DNA of 64,000 nt from JBAZMA01 sp041649995 (GTDB lineage: Bacteria > Omnitrophota > Gorgyraeia > Velamenicoccales > Velamenicoccaceae). A program made the translations under genes and the position numbers. This document shows positions 8,744-17,205 of this stretch, piece after piece; position 1 is the stretch's first letter, and the number at the start of each line of letters is the position of its first letter. The stretch lies in the NCBI GenBank assembly GCA_041649995.1, contig JBAZMA010000003.1, positions 132,505 to 196,504 of the forward strand. The letters run 5' to 3'. The notes below the pieces were generated by a model. That model saw only the letters and a list, made by a program, of their open reading frames with translations, was not told the DNA's origin and made no database searches.

Positions 8744-9683
8744 AAAACGCATCCTGACGCTTGCGATCCTTGTTTTGCTGCCGGCCGTCCTGATGGCAGC
8801 GCACTTTTTGCGCAAAAAACCTTCCCCTGGGGCCGCGCGGGAAGTTGCGCCCAGCCTCGGAACGGTGAACGCGGTCATCTCGACGACCGGAACAGTCCTG
8901 CCCAAAAACAGGCTTGAGATCAAGCCGCCGGTCAACGGCCGGATCGAAAAAGTCCTTGTCAGGGAGGGGGAAGCCGTAAAGACAGGCCGGATACTGGCCT
9001 GGATGAGTTCCACCGAACGCGCCGCGCTTCTTGACAATGCCCGCGGCCAGGGGCCTGAGGCCGTGAAATACTGGGAAGAGGCGTATAAACCCATTCCTTT
9101 GTCTGCGCCTATCGACGGAGAAGTGATTGTGGCGACAACCCAGCCCGGCCAGACCGTCACGACGCAGGACCCGGTTGTCGTTTTGTCCGATCACCTGATC
9201 GTCCGGGCGCAGGTCGATGAGACGGATATCGGCAAGATCAGGCCGGGACAGGCGGCCCTGATCACTCTCGACGCCTATCCGGAAACAAAGATCAAAGCGG
9301 ATGTCGAGCACATTTATTATGAATCGGAGACCGTCAATAATGTCACGGTTTATAAAGTGGACCTGAAACCGGAGAAGATCCTCGCGTTTTTCCGTTCCGG
9401 CATGAACGCGACGGTGGATTTTGTGGAGCAGGGGAAACCCGGGGCCCTTCTGGTCCCCCGGGAGGCTGTGCAGGTCAGCAAAGGCCTTGCTTTTGTCTGG
9501 GTGAGCCCGGGCCCGGGACAGGAACCCGTCCAAAGGTCTGTTGAGATCGGCCTATCCGATGATCAGCACACGGAGATTCTTTCAGGTCTGTCGCAGGACG
9601 ATATTGTCGTCATAAAATCGAAAACTTCCCGCTCAAGCGCTGCGGGAACCAGCAATCCTTTCATGCCTGGGCGGAGAAGATGA
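8727..9683 (+). CDS. MacA-like periplasmic adaptor (HlyD/RND membrane fusion family)
   Basis: 318 residues, beginning with a TTG at 8727 that has AAAGGAG six bases upstream inside the tolC-like gene; the genes overlap by 17 bases. The N-terminal anchor is at ~9-27, the lipoyl/barrel-sandwich half-motif near LEIKPPVNGRIEKVLVREG, and its second half near APIDGEVIVATTQPGQTV, with beta-barrel and membrane-proximal domains after that. The helical hairpin between the lipoyl halves is very short (about 30 residues), so the adaptor must reach TolC differently from E. coli MacA. It couples the ABC pump to the outer-membrane duct. Confidence 0.85.
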   Translation: MNRNNKKRILTLAILVLLPAVLMAAHFLRKKPSPGAAREVAPSLGTVNAVISTTGTVLPKNRLEIKPPVNGRIEKVLVREGEAVKTGRILAWMSSTERAALLDNARGQGPEAVKYWEEAYKPIPLSAPIDGEVIVATTQPGQTVTTQDPVVVLSDHLIVRAQVDETDIGKIRPGQAALITLDAYPETKIKADVEHIYYESETVNNVTVYKVDLKPEKILAFFRSGMNATVDFVEQGKPGALLVPREAVQVSKGLAFVWVSPGPGQEPVQRSVEIGLSDDQHTEILSGLSQDDIVVIKSKTSRSSAAGTSNPFMPGRRR

Positions 9684-9711
9684 CGGCCAAATCCCTGTTT
9701 TCAAAAAAGCC

Positions 9712-11676
9712 ATGATCAAGATCAAAAACATCCAAAAGACATATCACATGGGCAAGGTCGAGGTCAGGGCCTTGCAGGGCGTCTCGCTTGAGATCCAGCA
9801 GGGAGAATTTGTGGCGATCATGGGTCCTTCGGGATCAGGCAAGTCCACGCTGATGCATATCCTGGGTTTGCTGGACAGGCCGGATCAAGGGGAGTATTTC
9901 CTGGGCCAAAAGCGCATCCATGATTTGAGCGATGAAGATCTTTCCGCCATCCGCAACCGGCTCGCCGGTTTTGTTTTTCAGCAGTTCCATCTTCTGCCGC
10001 GCATGAGCGCTCTGGAAAACGCGGAACTACCTCTCATTTACGCGGGCAAGAGGCACCTGAAAGAGAGGGCCAGGGAGAAGTTGAAGGAGGTCGGCCTCCA
10101 GGATAGGATGGCGCACAGGCCTAATGAGCTTTCCGGAGGACAGCAGCAGCGTGTGGCCATCGCGCGGTCACTGGTGAACGATCCTTTGATCATCCTGGCG
10201 GATGAGCCGACGGGTAATCTGGATTCAAAAAGCCAGGAAGAGATCATGGCGCTTTTGGAGGTTTTGAACAGACAGGGCAAGACGATCATCATGGTCACCC
10301 ATGAACAGGATGTGGCCAGGCACGCCGGACGGGTGATCCGGATGCATGACGGCATTGTGGTTTCGGACGAACGCCTGGTGGCTGACGCCCTGTCTTCGAA
10401 GGGCGAAGCGGATAAAATTGTCGAGGATACCCTGTCTCATTCGGAGCGCAAGGCCCGCGAAACGAAGTTTTTTGATTACCTGAGGCAGGCGGCCGGAGCC
10501 ATGCTGGCCCATAAGATGCGTTCATTTTTGTCTATCCTGGGCATCTTGATCGGGGTTGCCGCCGTGATCGCCATGCTCGCTTTAGGCCAGGGCGCCAAGG
10601 AATCCATCGAAAAACAGTTGGCTTCTTTGGGCTCCAATCTTCTGATGATCCGGCCGGGTTCGCAGCGTCTGCATGGCGTGGCCATGGAGGCCGGCTCTGT
10701 CACGAGGTTTACCCTTCAGGATGTGGCGGCCATCAAAAATCTGACCGATTTTGTCAGCCAGGTCAGTCCTTCTGTTACAGGCCGGGGCCAGCTTGTTTTC
10801 GGGAACAGGAACTGGAATACCCAGGTGGAGGGCGTGGATGTGGGTTACGCGGAATTGCGTTCGTCTCAGCCTGAGGAGGGAAGATTTTTTACGGAAGAAG
10901 AGATCCGCAAGCGAGAAAAAGTGGTTGTCCTGGGCGCCACGGTTGTCAAAGAACTTTTCGGCGACTCCGACCCTGTGGGGGAGATGATCAAGATCAATCT
11001 TTTGAATTTCAGGGTCGTCGGCGTCCTGCCGACGAAAGGCGGCAGCGGCTTCCGGGACCCCGACGACACGGTCATGATCCCCATCACCACGGCGATGAAC
11101 CGGGTTTTTGGAAAGGAATATGTTGATTCCATTTATGTGGAGGCCAGGAAGCCGGAACTCGTGGAGCCCGCGCAGGAGTCCATAACGTCTCTGATCCAGA
11201 GACGCCACAGGCTGAAAGAGGGGCAGGGCGATTCTTTTCAGATCCGCAACATGTCGGAAATCAAGCAGGCCCTGGAATCGACGACGCGCACGATGTCCCT
11301 GCTTTTGGGTTCCATCGCGGCCATTTCGCTTGTTGTGGGCGGAATCGGTATCATGAATATCATGCTTGTGTCCGTGTCGGAACGCACGCGTGAGATCGGC
11401 CTTCGCAAGGCCATCGGCGCCAATCACAAGGACATTATGATCCAGTTTTTGATCGAGGCCCTGCTGATGGCGACATTGGGAGGCGTGGCAGGCATCCTTT
11501 TGGGCGGGGGAATTTCGCGCCTGATGGTCATTTTTGCCGGATGGACTGTGCGCGTTTCGGTTTTTTCCATTGTCCTGGCCACGGTGTTTTCTTTTGTCGT
11601 CGGCATTGTGTTCGGGATTTGGCCCGCGCGAAAGGCCTCGCAGCTGGACCCCATCGAAGCCCTCAGGTATGAATAG
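9712..11676 (+). CDS. MacB-like ABC transporter: fused ATPase and permease
   Basis: 654 residues. ATPase domain ~1-225: Walker A GPSGSGKST, signature LSGGQQQRVA, Walker B LIILADEPTG and switch histidine MVTHE. The permease starts at ~265 with one membrane helix, then a large periplasmic MacB domain (~290-510) and three more helices near the C-terminus (SERTREIGLRKAIGA is the FtsX signature). MacB transporters use mechanotransmission to push substrates from the periplasm through TolC; known cargoes are macrolides, peptides and siderophores. This one is adjacent to its adaptor and duct, so the tripartite set is complete. The cargo is unknown. Confidence 0.92.
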   Translation: MIKIKNIQKTYHMGKVEVRALQGVSLEIQQGEFVAIMGPSGSGKSTLMHILGLLDRPDQGEYFLGQKRIHDLSDEDLSAIRNRLAGFVFQQFHLLPRMSALENAELPLIYAGKRHLKERAREKLKEVGLQDRMAHRPNELSGGQQQRVAIARSLVNDPLIILADEPTGNLDSKSQEEIMALLEVLNRQGKTIIMVTHEQDVARHAGRVIRMHDGIVVSDERLVADALSSKGEADKIVEDTLSHSERKARETKFFDYLRQAAGAMLAHKMRSFLSILGILIGVAAVIAMLALGQGAKESIEKQLASLGSNLLMIRPGSQRLHGVAMEAGSVTRFTLQDVAAIKNLTDFVSQVSPSVTGRGQLVFGNRNWNTQVEGVDVGYAELRSSQPEEGRFFTEEEIRKREKVVVLGATVVKELFGDSDPVGEMIKINLLNFRVVGVLPTKGGSGFRDPDDTVMIPITTAMNRVFGKEYVDSIYVEARKPELVEPAQESITSLIQRRHRLKEGQGDSFQIRNMSEIKQALESTTRTMSLLLGSIAAISLVVGGIGIMNIMLVSVSERTREIGLRKAIGANHKDIMIQFLIEALLMATLGGVAGILLGGGISRLMVIFAGWTVRVSVFSIVLATVFSFVVGIVFGIWPARKASQLDPIEALRYE

Positions 11677-11715
11677 CGCCATCTGTTTTTTCCTCTCCAT
11701 CGGCGGTTTTCTTGC

Positions 11716-11745
11716 ATGGACAAAACCATCGATTTCTTCTAAAAT
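11716..11745 (+). promoter_or_regulatory. Weak candidate promoter
   Basis: TGGACA at 11716-11721 and TAAAAT at 11740-11745 with an 18-base spacer, ahead of the secreted-protein gene at 11784. One mismatch to each consensus hexamer. Confidence 0.35.
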
Positions 11746-11783
11746 AGAGTCCTGAAAGCGCGCGCGGTTTACCCAAAATCAAC

Positions 11784-12353
11784 ATGAGATATCTGACCGG
11801 ATTTTTGATTTTTCTTTTTTCCGCGGGTTTTGCCCTTGCCCAGTCCACGGTTGAATACGCGACGCTTTCGACCGGAATGACGGCCGCGGCAAAGGCCGCG
11901 CAACAGGAAGACCAGGCGCAAGGCGGAGAGCAGGAGGGCCCACAGGCGCGGGTTTCCCAGGAGGATGGGTTTGAGCCTCAGGAAGAGGCTTCGACGCTGA
12001 CAGGGGAAGCCTTGAAAAGAATTTACGGTGACAGCCAGGGGTTTTCCGCGACAAGCGCTTCGCTTTTCGGCCAGGGGTCCGGGAAAGAACAGCTTGAGCC
12101 GGTCCCACTTGATGAGGCTGTTCCCGCGTTGTCTCCTTCTCAAGGTCATAAAATGATCGAGTTTGAGGAGGAAAAGGAGAGTTTGCCGGTTCCCGCGGCT
12201 GAAGGCGGCGCCGCGGTCAAGCTTCATTTGAAAGACGGGCACATCATTGAAGGCAAGATCGTTGAGGCTTCGGCGGAACAGATCAAGGTCGATACAGAGG
12301 GCGTGGGGCTGACATATTTCAAGGAAGAGATCGAGAACATCGAGTATCTCTAG
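11784..12353 (+). CDS. Secreted protein of unknown function with Gln/Glu-rich linker
   Basis: 189 residues not assigned to a named family. A signal peptide is clear (residues 1-19, ending FALA before QSTVEYATL). Residues ~35-135 are low-complexity, rich in Q, E, A and S, and likely disordered. The last ~45 residues form a small beta-rich domain, VKLHLKDGHIIEGKIVE followed by strands ending in IENIEYL, which resembles an Sm/SH3-like barrel in pattern. The protein is probably periplasmic or surface-tethered, with the C-terminal domain as its binding part. It follows the efflux operon but appears to have its own promoter. Confidence 0.6.
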   Translation: MRYLTGFLIFLFSAGFALAQSTVEYATLSTGMTAAAKAAQQEDQAQGGEQEGPQARVSQEDGFEPQEEASTLTGEALKRIYGDSQGFSATSASLFGQGSGKEQLEPVPLDEAVPALSPSQGHKMIEFEEEKESLPVPAAEGGAAVKLHLKDGHIIEGKIVEASAEQIKVDTEGVGLTYFKEEIENIEYL

Positions 12354-12420
12354 GGTCAGGGGAGCTTAAAACGCCGGGATTTTTGAAGGATGAGCCCTGA
12401 GAACAAAATCATTATTTTCC

Positions 12421-12448
12421 TTGACAAACAGGGATAGGATGATAAAAT
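12421..12448 (+). promoter_or_regulatory. Promoter of the first cold-shock gene
   Basis: Perfect TTGACA (12421-12426), 16-base spacer, TAAAAT (12443-12448). It implies transcription from about 12455 and therefore a 5' leader near 220 bases before the cspA-like ATG. Confidence 0.6.
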
Positions 12449-12454
12449 AGCTCT

Positions 12455-12674
12455 CGTAGTAAATAAAAGATTAGAAGTCTTAAGCCGCAAGGAGTAGGAA
12501 ATCTAACCTTGCGGTGTTTTTATCTGTGTCCTTTAGCTCGTTAGAGACGCCAGCAAAACAGGTAAAAGTACGAGGATTTCTAACGGGTTTATTCTTCCGG
12601 TAGCGGCCAAAAAGGCGGCAGGAGGAATAATAAAAGATTTACTATAAACTTGAGGAAAAGGAGGTTTCAAAGCA
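12455..12674 (+). promoter_or_regulatory. Long structured 5' leader of cspA-like gene
   Basis: The 321-base gap 12354-12674 holds no gene. The inferred transcript has at least three folding units: CCGCAAGG/CCTTGCGG (12485-12514, followed by five Ts), CGTTAGA/TCTAACG (12539-12585), and a GC-rich stem near 12598-12618. Cold-shock mRNAs often carry leaders of this size that act as RNA thermometers. The T-run after the first stem could also make it an attenuator. I do not recognise a catalogued riboswitch here. Confidence 0.45.
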
Positions 12675-12875
12675 ATGGCAAATGGAGTTGTGAAGTGGTT
12701 CAATAACCAAAAAGGTTATGGATTCATCACCCCCGAGAACGGCAAGGATGTCTTCGTGCATCACACCGCGATCAAGGGTGAAGGTTACAGGTCTTTAGAA
12801 GAAGGCCAGCAGGTTGAGTTCGATATCGAACAGGGCCCTAAAGGCGAACAGGCGGTCAACGTCGTTAAGAAGTAA
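12675..12875 (+). CDS. CspA-family cold-shock protein
   Basis: 66 residues, a complete single cold-shock domain. The RNA-binding motifs are present: RNP1 KGYGFITP and RNP2 VFVHHTAI, plus the N-terminal VKWFNNQKG. It binds single-stranded RNA and DNA and melts secondary structure. A strong AAAGGAGG precedes the ATG by ten bases. It is a one-gene unit, with its own promoter, leader and terminator; the next cold-shock gene is separate. Confidence 0.95.
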   Translation: MANGVVKWFNNQKGYGFITPENGKDVFVHHTAIKGEGYRSLEEGQQVEFDIEQGPKGEQAVNVVKK

Positions 12876-12888
12876 CCTGAAGGAATCG

Positions 12889-12935
12889 AAAAAGGGTCTG
12901 ATCTCTTCAAGAGGTCGGACCCTTTTCTTTTTTGT
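12889..12935 (+). terminator. Rho-independent terminator after cspA-like gene
   Basis: AAAAGGGTC at the left base pairs with GACCCTTTT across a stem containing TCTGATCTCTT and its near complement, followed by TTTTCTTTTTT. Confidence 0.85.
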
Positions 12936-13052
12936 GACGCATGCCCCCTGGGGGATGCTCATGAAATTAACGCCCCCTTTTCTTTATCATGCCGCGTGAT
13001 GGCGCAGGAAGCGGCGGGGCTCATTCCGCCTAGGCGGGATTAAGGAGGTCCA

Positions 13053-13265
13053 ATGCATACGGGAAAAATCAAGAAACTGGCAGGTGAAAGAGGATTCGGT
13101 TTCATCAGCGACACCGACGGCCGTGAAGTTTTTTTTCATCAGAGCAGCCTGATGGACGGGAGATTCTCTGACCTGAAAGAAGGCAATAAGGTCGAATTTG
13201 ACGTGGAAAAATCCGATAAAGGGCCGCGCGCCATCAATGTGCGCGTCACTCCAGAGGTTGAATGA
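13053..13265 (+). CDS. Second cold-shock-domain protein, coupled to a radical SAM gene
   Basis: 70 residues with a cold-shock fold diverged from the first copy: MHTGKIKKLAGERGFGFIS contains RNP1 (GFGFIS), and VFFHQSSL is RNP2. An AAGGAGG lies upstream. The stop overlaps the ATG of the B12-radical SAM gene (ATGA at 13262), so the two are translated together. That coupling is unusual for a cold-shock protein and suggests that the enzyme is produced under the same conditions. Confidence 0.88.
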   Translation: MHTGKIKKLAGERGFGFISDTDGREVFFHQSSLMDGRFSDLKEGNKVEFDVEKSDKGPRAINVRVTPEVE

Positions 13266-14563
13266 AGATTGTTTTCATCGAGCCCCGTGCTTCCGAGGCC
13301 AATGTTTATAGCCGGATCTCCATGCCGCTTTTGGGGCCGGTCTATCTCGGGACAATCCTGAAGGCCAGGGGGCATGAGGTTGAGATTTATAACGAGAATA
13401 TCCAAGCCCCTGATTACGACCGTTTGAAGGCGGATGTCATCGGCCTATCGATCTTGTCGTCAACCGCCACGCGCGGTTTTGAGATCGCCCGGAAGTTTCC
13501 CAGAGAGAAGGTCCTGATGGGAGGCGTCCACGCGAGCCTTCTGCCGGAAGAGGCCAGGGAGTACGCCCGCCAGGTCGTCGTCGGTGAGGCGGAGAATGTG
13601 ATCGCTGATGTCGTGGAAGGCAGGCGCACGGAGCCGATTGTCCAGGGGGAACCTATCCAGGATTTAGACAGCCTCCCGCATCCCGATTTTTCGCTGATCA
13701 AAGGGTTTCGCAAACGTTCTCTGATCCTGCCGATTTCCACGTCCCGCGGCTGTCCTTTTGACTGCAGTTTTTGTTCCGTCACCAAAATGTTCGGCCGCGC
13801 CTACCGGTTCCGCAGTCCCGCGAACATCCTGGACGAGATGAGGACCCGTGACGCGAAGTCTTTCTTCTTTTGCGATGATAATTTTACCGCGAACCCGGCT
13901 CGCACCCGTCTGCTTTTGAGCGAGATGATCCGGCAGAAATTCAACAATTGGGTCTGTCAGGTCCGTTGTGACGTGACCAAGGACAAGGCCCTGCTGGATC
14001 TTATGGCTGAAGCGGGCTGCCGGACGGTCTGCGTGGGTTTTGAATCGGTGAATCCCATGACGCTGAAGGCCTATCAGAAGAAGCAGACGCTGGAGGAGAT
14101 CATCGCCTCCATCCGGGCTTTTCACCGCAAGAGGATCAAGATCCACGGCATGTTCGTCCTGGGGGGAGAGGACGACAGCAAGGAAACCGTCTGGGAAACG
14201 CTGAAATTCGCCCTTAAGGAAAAGATCGATACGATCCAGATGATGATCCTGACCCCGTTTCCCGGGACAAAGACGTTCGACACCCTGCAGAAGGAAAAAA
14301 GAATCTTCAGCCGGAATTGGAAATTTTACGACGGCCAGCATGTGGTTTTTACCCCCAAATTGATCAGCGCCAAAGAGCTGCAGCTGAACGTTGTCAACGC
14401 CTACATGAAGTTCTATTCCCTTTACAAGTCGATTTTGCTGTTGGCGCGTTTTCGCTTTCGGAATGCCATGTTCAGGTTTATGGGGCATGTCATCCTCAAG
14501 GAGTGGCTGAAGTGCAATAAAAAAATGCAATGGCTGGCCAAGCCCTTGCCCGGAGAGTCCTGA
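13262..14563 (+). CDS. B12-binding radical SAM enzyme (paralogue of 4121-5449)
   Basis: 433 residues with the same architecture as the minus-strand copy: cobalamin-binding N-terminal domain (MKIVFIEPR, MPLLGPVYLGTILKARGHE), then the radical SAM barrel with CPFDCSFC, then a C-terminal basic amphipathic region. Long stretches are identical to the paralogue, so the two arose by duplication and probably act on related substrates. The gene is coupled to a cold-shock protein upstream and a small zinc protein downstream. A lipid or membrane-component modification adjusted in the cold is a reasonable guess only. Confidence 0.85.
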   Translation: MKIVFIEPRASEANVYSRISMPLLGPVYLGTILKARGHEVEIYNENIQAPDYDRLKADVIGLSILSSTATRGFEIARKFPREKVLMGGVHASLLPEEAREYARQVVVGEAENVIADVVEGRRTEPIVQGEPIQDLDSLPHPDFSLIKGFRKRSLILPISTSRGCPFDCSFCSVTKMFGRAYRFRSPANILDEMRTRDAKSFFFCDDNFTANPARTRLLLSEMIRQKFNNWVCQVRCDVTKDKALLDLMAEAGCRTVCVGFESVNPMTLKAYQKKQTLEEIIASIRAFHRKRIKIHGMFVLGGEDDSKETVWETLKFALKEKIDTIQMMILTPFPGTKTFDTLQKEKRIFSRNWKFYDGQHVVFTPKLISAKELQLNVVNAYMKFYSLYKSILLLARFRFRNAMFRFMGHVILKEWLKCNKKMQWLAKPLPGES

Positions 14564-14712
14564 TGAAAAAAGTCAAAATTGAACGCAGGGGAAGGGTCTG
14601 CAAATCCCCCGGATGCCACAACACGCTGAGCATTTATAACCATAGCCCTTTCTGTCACATCCACCAAAGCAAGCTGATGGCCCAGGAGAAAATGAAGATC
14701 CTGGAGGCTTGA
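14563..14712 (+). CDS. Small zinc-binding protein
   Basis: 49 residues starting at the ATG that overlaps the radical SAM stop (TGATG at 14561). A basic N-terminus (MKKVKIERRGR) leads into a likely zinc site: CKSPGCHN and then FCHIH, giving Cys-x4-Cys ... Cys-x2-His. The pattern is seen in short bacterial and phage zinc-finger proteins of unknown role. A terminator follows 26 bases after the stop, closing the three-gene unit. Confidence 0.6.
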   Translation: MKKVKIERRGRVCKSPGCHNTLSIYNHSPFCHIHQSKLMAQEKMKILEA

Positions 14713-14738
14713 AAAGATCGACAAGACGCTGTTGATTC

Positions 14739-14769
14739 AAAAAGGCCGGTTATTCGCGGCCTTTTTTTA
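14739..14769 (+). terminator. Rho-independent terminator
   Basis: AAAGGCCG and CGCGGCCTTT form a hairpin around GTTATT, with seven Ts after it. It ends the csp-radical SAM-zinc protein unit. Confidence 0.85.
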
Positions 14770-14828
14770 TTGCGGGGGCTGATCTTTTTCTTTCATCTTG
14801 GCCGCGTTCAATGATACAATAAGGGCGC

Positions 14829-16169
14829 TTGATAAAAAATCCTCCCATGATCCCTTTATCGAAGATCCGTGAATTTCTGACCCGAGATATCTGGCGCATC
14901 CGGGCGCGAACGCTGCCTCCCAGGAAATCCGCTCTTTTGCGTTACGCCAGGGTCTTTCTGCTGGCCGGGCGTAATTTCAACGAGAATAACTGCGAATTGA
15001 GGGCATCGGCGCTCACGTTTTACACGCTTTTGTCCATTGTGCCTGTTGTGGCCATGGCCTTCGGCGTGGCCAGGGGTTTTGGGCTCGAACTGGCCCTGGA
15101 AAAGCAGTTGCTTGAGAAATTTCCTCTTCAGGAAGACGTTTTTATCCAGGTTTTCGCCTTTGCCAACAACCTCCTGGCCCAGGCCAAAGGCGGATTGGTG
15201 GCGGGCATAGGCCTGGTGGTCCTGTTCTGGGCGGTCATCAGGGTCCTGGGGAATATCGAGGAATCCTTCAACGAAATCTGGGGCGTAAAAAAGCCCAGGA
15301 CTTTCGGCCGCAAATTCAATGATTACCTTTCGTTCATACTGGTCTGTCCCTTGCTTTTTGTCATGGCCAGCAGCGTCAATGTCTTTCTTCAGGCGCAGTT
15401 CCCGCTTCTGCTGGCCAAGCTTTCTTTCCTGGGGCCGGCCGTTTTTCCTCTGGTCTTTTTTTTAAAACTCCTGCCTTTTTTGATCGTCTGGGTCCTGTTC
15501 ACCTTTGTCTATTCGTTCATGCCGAATACCCGGGTCAATCTGAAATCCGCCATTCTGGCCGGCATCATCGGCGGGACGGTCTATCAGGCCGCGCAGATCA
15601 TTTATATCGCGTTCCAGATCGGCGTGGCCCGCTATAACGCCATTTATGGAAGTTTTGCCGCTTTGCCGCTGTTTCTGGTCTGGCTGCAGCTGAGCTGGAA
15701 GATCGTCCTTCTGGGAGGGGAGATCTCCTTCGCCCATCAGAATATCGAAACGTATGAATTTGAACGCGATTGCCTGTCCGTCAGCCGGTCTCACAAAAGC
15801 CTCCTTTCCTTGAGCGTGATGCACGTGGCCATCGAGCATTTTAAAAAAGGGGAAAGCCCGATCGCAACCGCCGATATCATCGAAAGATTTGATATGCCCG
15901 TCAAGCTCGCCCAGGACATTCTTTTTGAACTGGTTCAATCGGGGCTTTTGTCTGAGATCTGCGCGGACGAGAAGAACCCCCGTTATCAGCCGGCCAAAGA
16001 CATCAACGGCTTGACCATCAAGTCGGTGCTCGAGGCCCTCGAACAAAGAGGGTGCGATATTCAGATCAGGGAAACACATTCCTTTCGCCAGATCGCCGCG
16101 AGTTTGAAGCAGTTCGACGAGATCCTCAGGAAGTCCCCGGGTAACAAGCTTTTGAAAGATATCGAATAG
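14829..16169 (+). CDS. YihY/BrkB-family membrane protein
   Basis: 446 residues. Residues ~45-310 hold six predicted membrane helices with the YihY signature around ELRASALTFYTLLSIVPVVA and WGVKKPRTFG. The C-terminal ~130 residues are cytoplasmic and resemble a winged-helix arrangement (SLLSLSVMHVAIEHFKKGE). The family was once called ribonuclease BN, but that activity belongs to another protein; a transport or lipid role is more likely. The start may be the TTG at 14829 or the ATG at 14847; a TACAAT box ends only eight bases before the TTG, so the message could be nearly leaderless. Confidence 0.85.
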   Translation: MIKNPPMIPLSKIREFLTRDIWRIRARTLPPRKSALLRYARVFLLAGRNFNENNCELRASALTFYTLLSIVPVVAMAFGVARGFGLELALEKQLLEKFPLQEDVFIQVFAFANNLLAQAKGGLVAGIGLVVLFWAVIRVLGNIEESFNEIWGVKKPRTFGRKFNDYLSFILVCPLLFVMASSVNVFLQAQFPLLLAKLSFLGPAVFPLVFFLKLLPFLIVWVLFTFVYSFMPNTRVNLKSAILAGIIGGTVYQAAQIIYIAFQIGVARYNAIYGSFAALPLFLVWLQLSWKIVLLGGEISFAHQNIETYEFERDCLSVSRSHKSLLSLSVMHVAIEHFKKGESPIATADIIERFDMPVKLAQDILFELVQSGLLSEICADEKNPRYQPAKDINGLTIKSVLEALEQRGCDIQIRETHSFRQIAASLKQFDEILRKSPGNKLLKDIE

Positions 16170-16197
16170 AGGCCGGAACAGGAAAGGAGCGAACGCC

Positions 16198-17205
16198 TTG
16201 CGAGGAAGCACGCAAAAAGCGCTTGTCACGGGAGGGGCCGGTTTTATCGGTTCGCACCTTTGTGAAGAATTGTTGGGCCGTAATTTTCGCGTGACCGCGC
16301 TCGATAATCTTTCCACGGGCCGCAGGGAAAATTTATCCTCTTTATCGCGCGATCAATCTTTTTCCTTTATTAAGGGCGATATCAGGGACGAGGCGCTGAT
16401 GTCGAAACTCGTCAGGTCCTGCGATATCGTTTACCATCTGGCGGCCATGGTCGGCGTCAAGCTGATCCTGCAGAAGCCCATCCGTTCCATTTCGACCAAT
16501 GTCACGGGCACCGAGATCCTCCTGCGCCTGGCCAGCCAATACAAGAAAAAGATCCTCATAACCTCAAGCTCGGAAGTCTATGGAAAACAGGGTTGCGTGC
16601 CTTTGAGGGAAAATATGGACAGCGTTTTCGGCCCGACCACTGTTCCCCGCTGGAGCTACGCGATGTCCAAGGCGTTAGACGAGATCCTGGCCCTGGCTTA
16701 TTTCCGGCAGAAGAATCTTCCTGTCGTGATCGCGCGTTTTTTCAATACCGTCGGCCCCCGGCAGATCAGCCGCTATGGCATGGTTCTGCCGCGTTTCATC
16801 GAAGAGGCCCTGAGCGGAAAGCCCCTGACGGTTTATGGGAACGGGTCCCAGGTGCGTTCTTTTACTTATGTTCTGGATGCGGTCCGGGCGGTCGCGGACC
16901 TGAGCCTTTGCCGGAAAGCCGAGGGGGAGATATTTAACGTGGGCAGCGAAGAACACGTCAGTATCAAACAGCTGGCGGGCATGATCAAGGCCAGGACGCG
17001 GTCTTCTTCGCCTTTGAAGTTTATTCCTTATGCCAGGGTTTTCGGTCCGGATTTTGAAGATTCCCCGTGCCGGATCTGCGATTTGAAGAAGATCAAAAAG
17101 GTCATCGGCTACAGGCCCTGTTACAGTCTGGACGATATTATCCGCATGACGATCGCGCACTTCCGTGGGTCCTCCTATAGGCCCGGGAAAAGGACGGCGA
17201 GATGA
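16198..17205 (+). CDS. NAD-dependent sugar epimerase/dehydratase (extended SDR)
   Basis: 335 residues. The NAD-binding motif VTGGAGFIGSHL is at ~10-21, and the catalytic pair is in SYAMSK (Tyr-x3-Lys) near residue 160; a serine in ITSSSEVYG completes the triad. This is the GalE/WbpP-like branch that epimerises or dehydrates UDP- or dTDP-sugars for polysaccharide. TTG start at 16198 with AAAGGAG ahead. The stop overlaps the YaiO-like gene. It likely supplies an activated sugar to the synthase at 19328. Confidence 0.88.
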   Translation: MRGSTQKALVTGGAGFIGSHLCEELLGRNFRVTALDNLSTGRRENLSSLSRDQSFSFIKGDIRDEALMSKLVRSCDIVYHLAAMVGVKLILQKPIRSISTNVTGTEILLRLASQYKKKILITSSSEVYGKQGCVPLRENMDSVFGPTTVPRWSYAMSKALDEILALAYFRQKNLPVVIARFFNTVGPRQISRYGMVLPRFIEEALSGKPLTVYGNGSQVRSFTYVLDAVRAVADLSLCRKAEGEIFNVGSEEHVSIKQLAGMIKARTRSSSPLKFIPYARVFGPDFEDSPCRICDLKKIKKVIGYRPCYSLDDIIRMTIAHFRGSSYRPGKRTAR

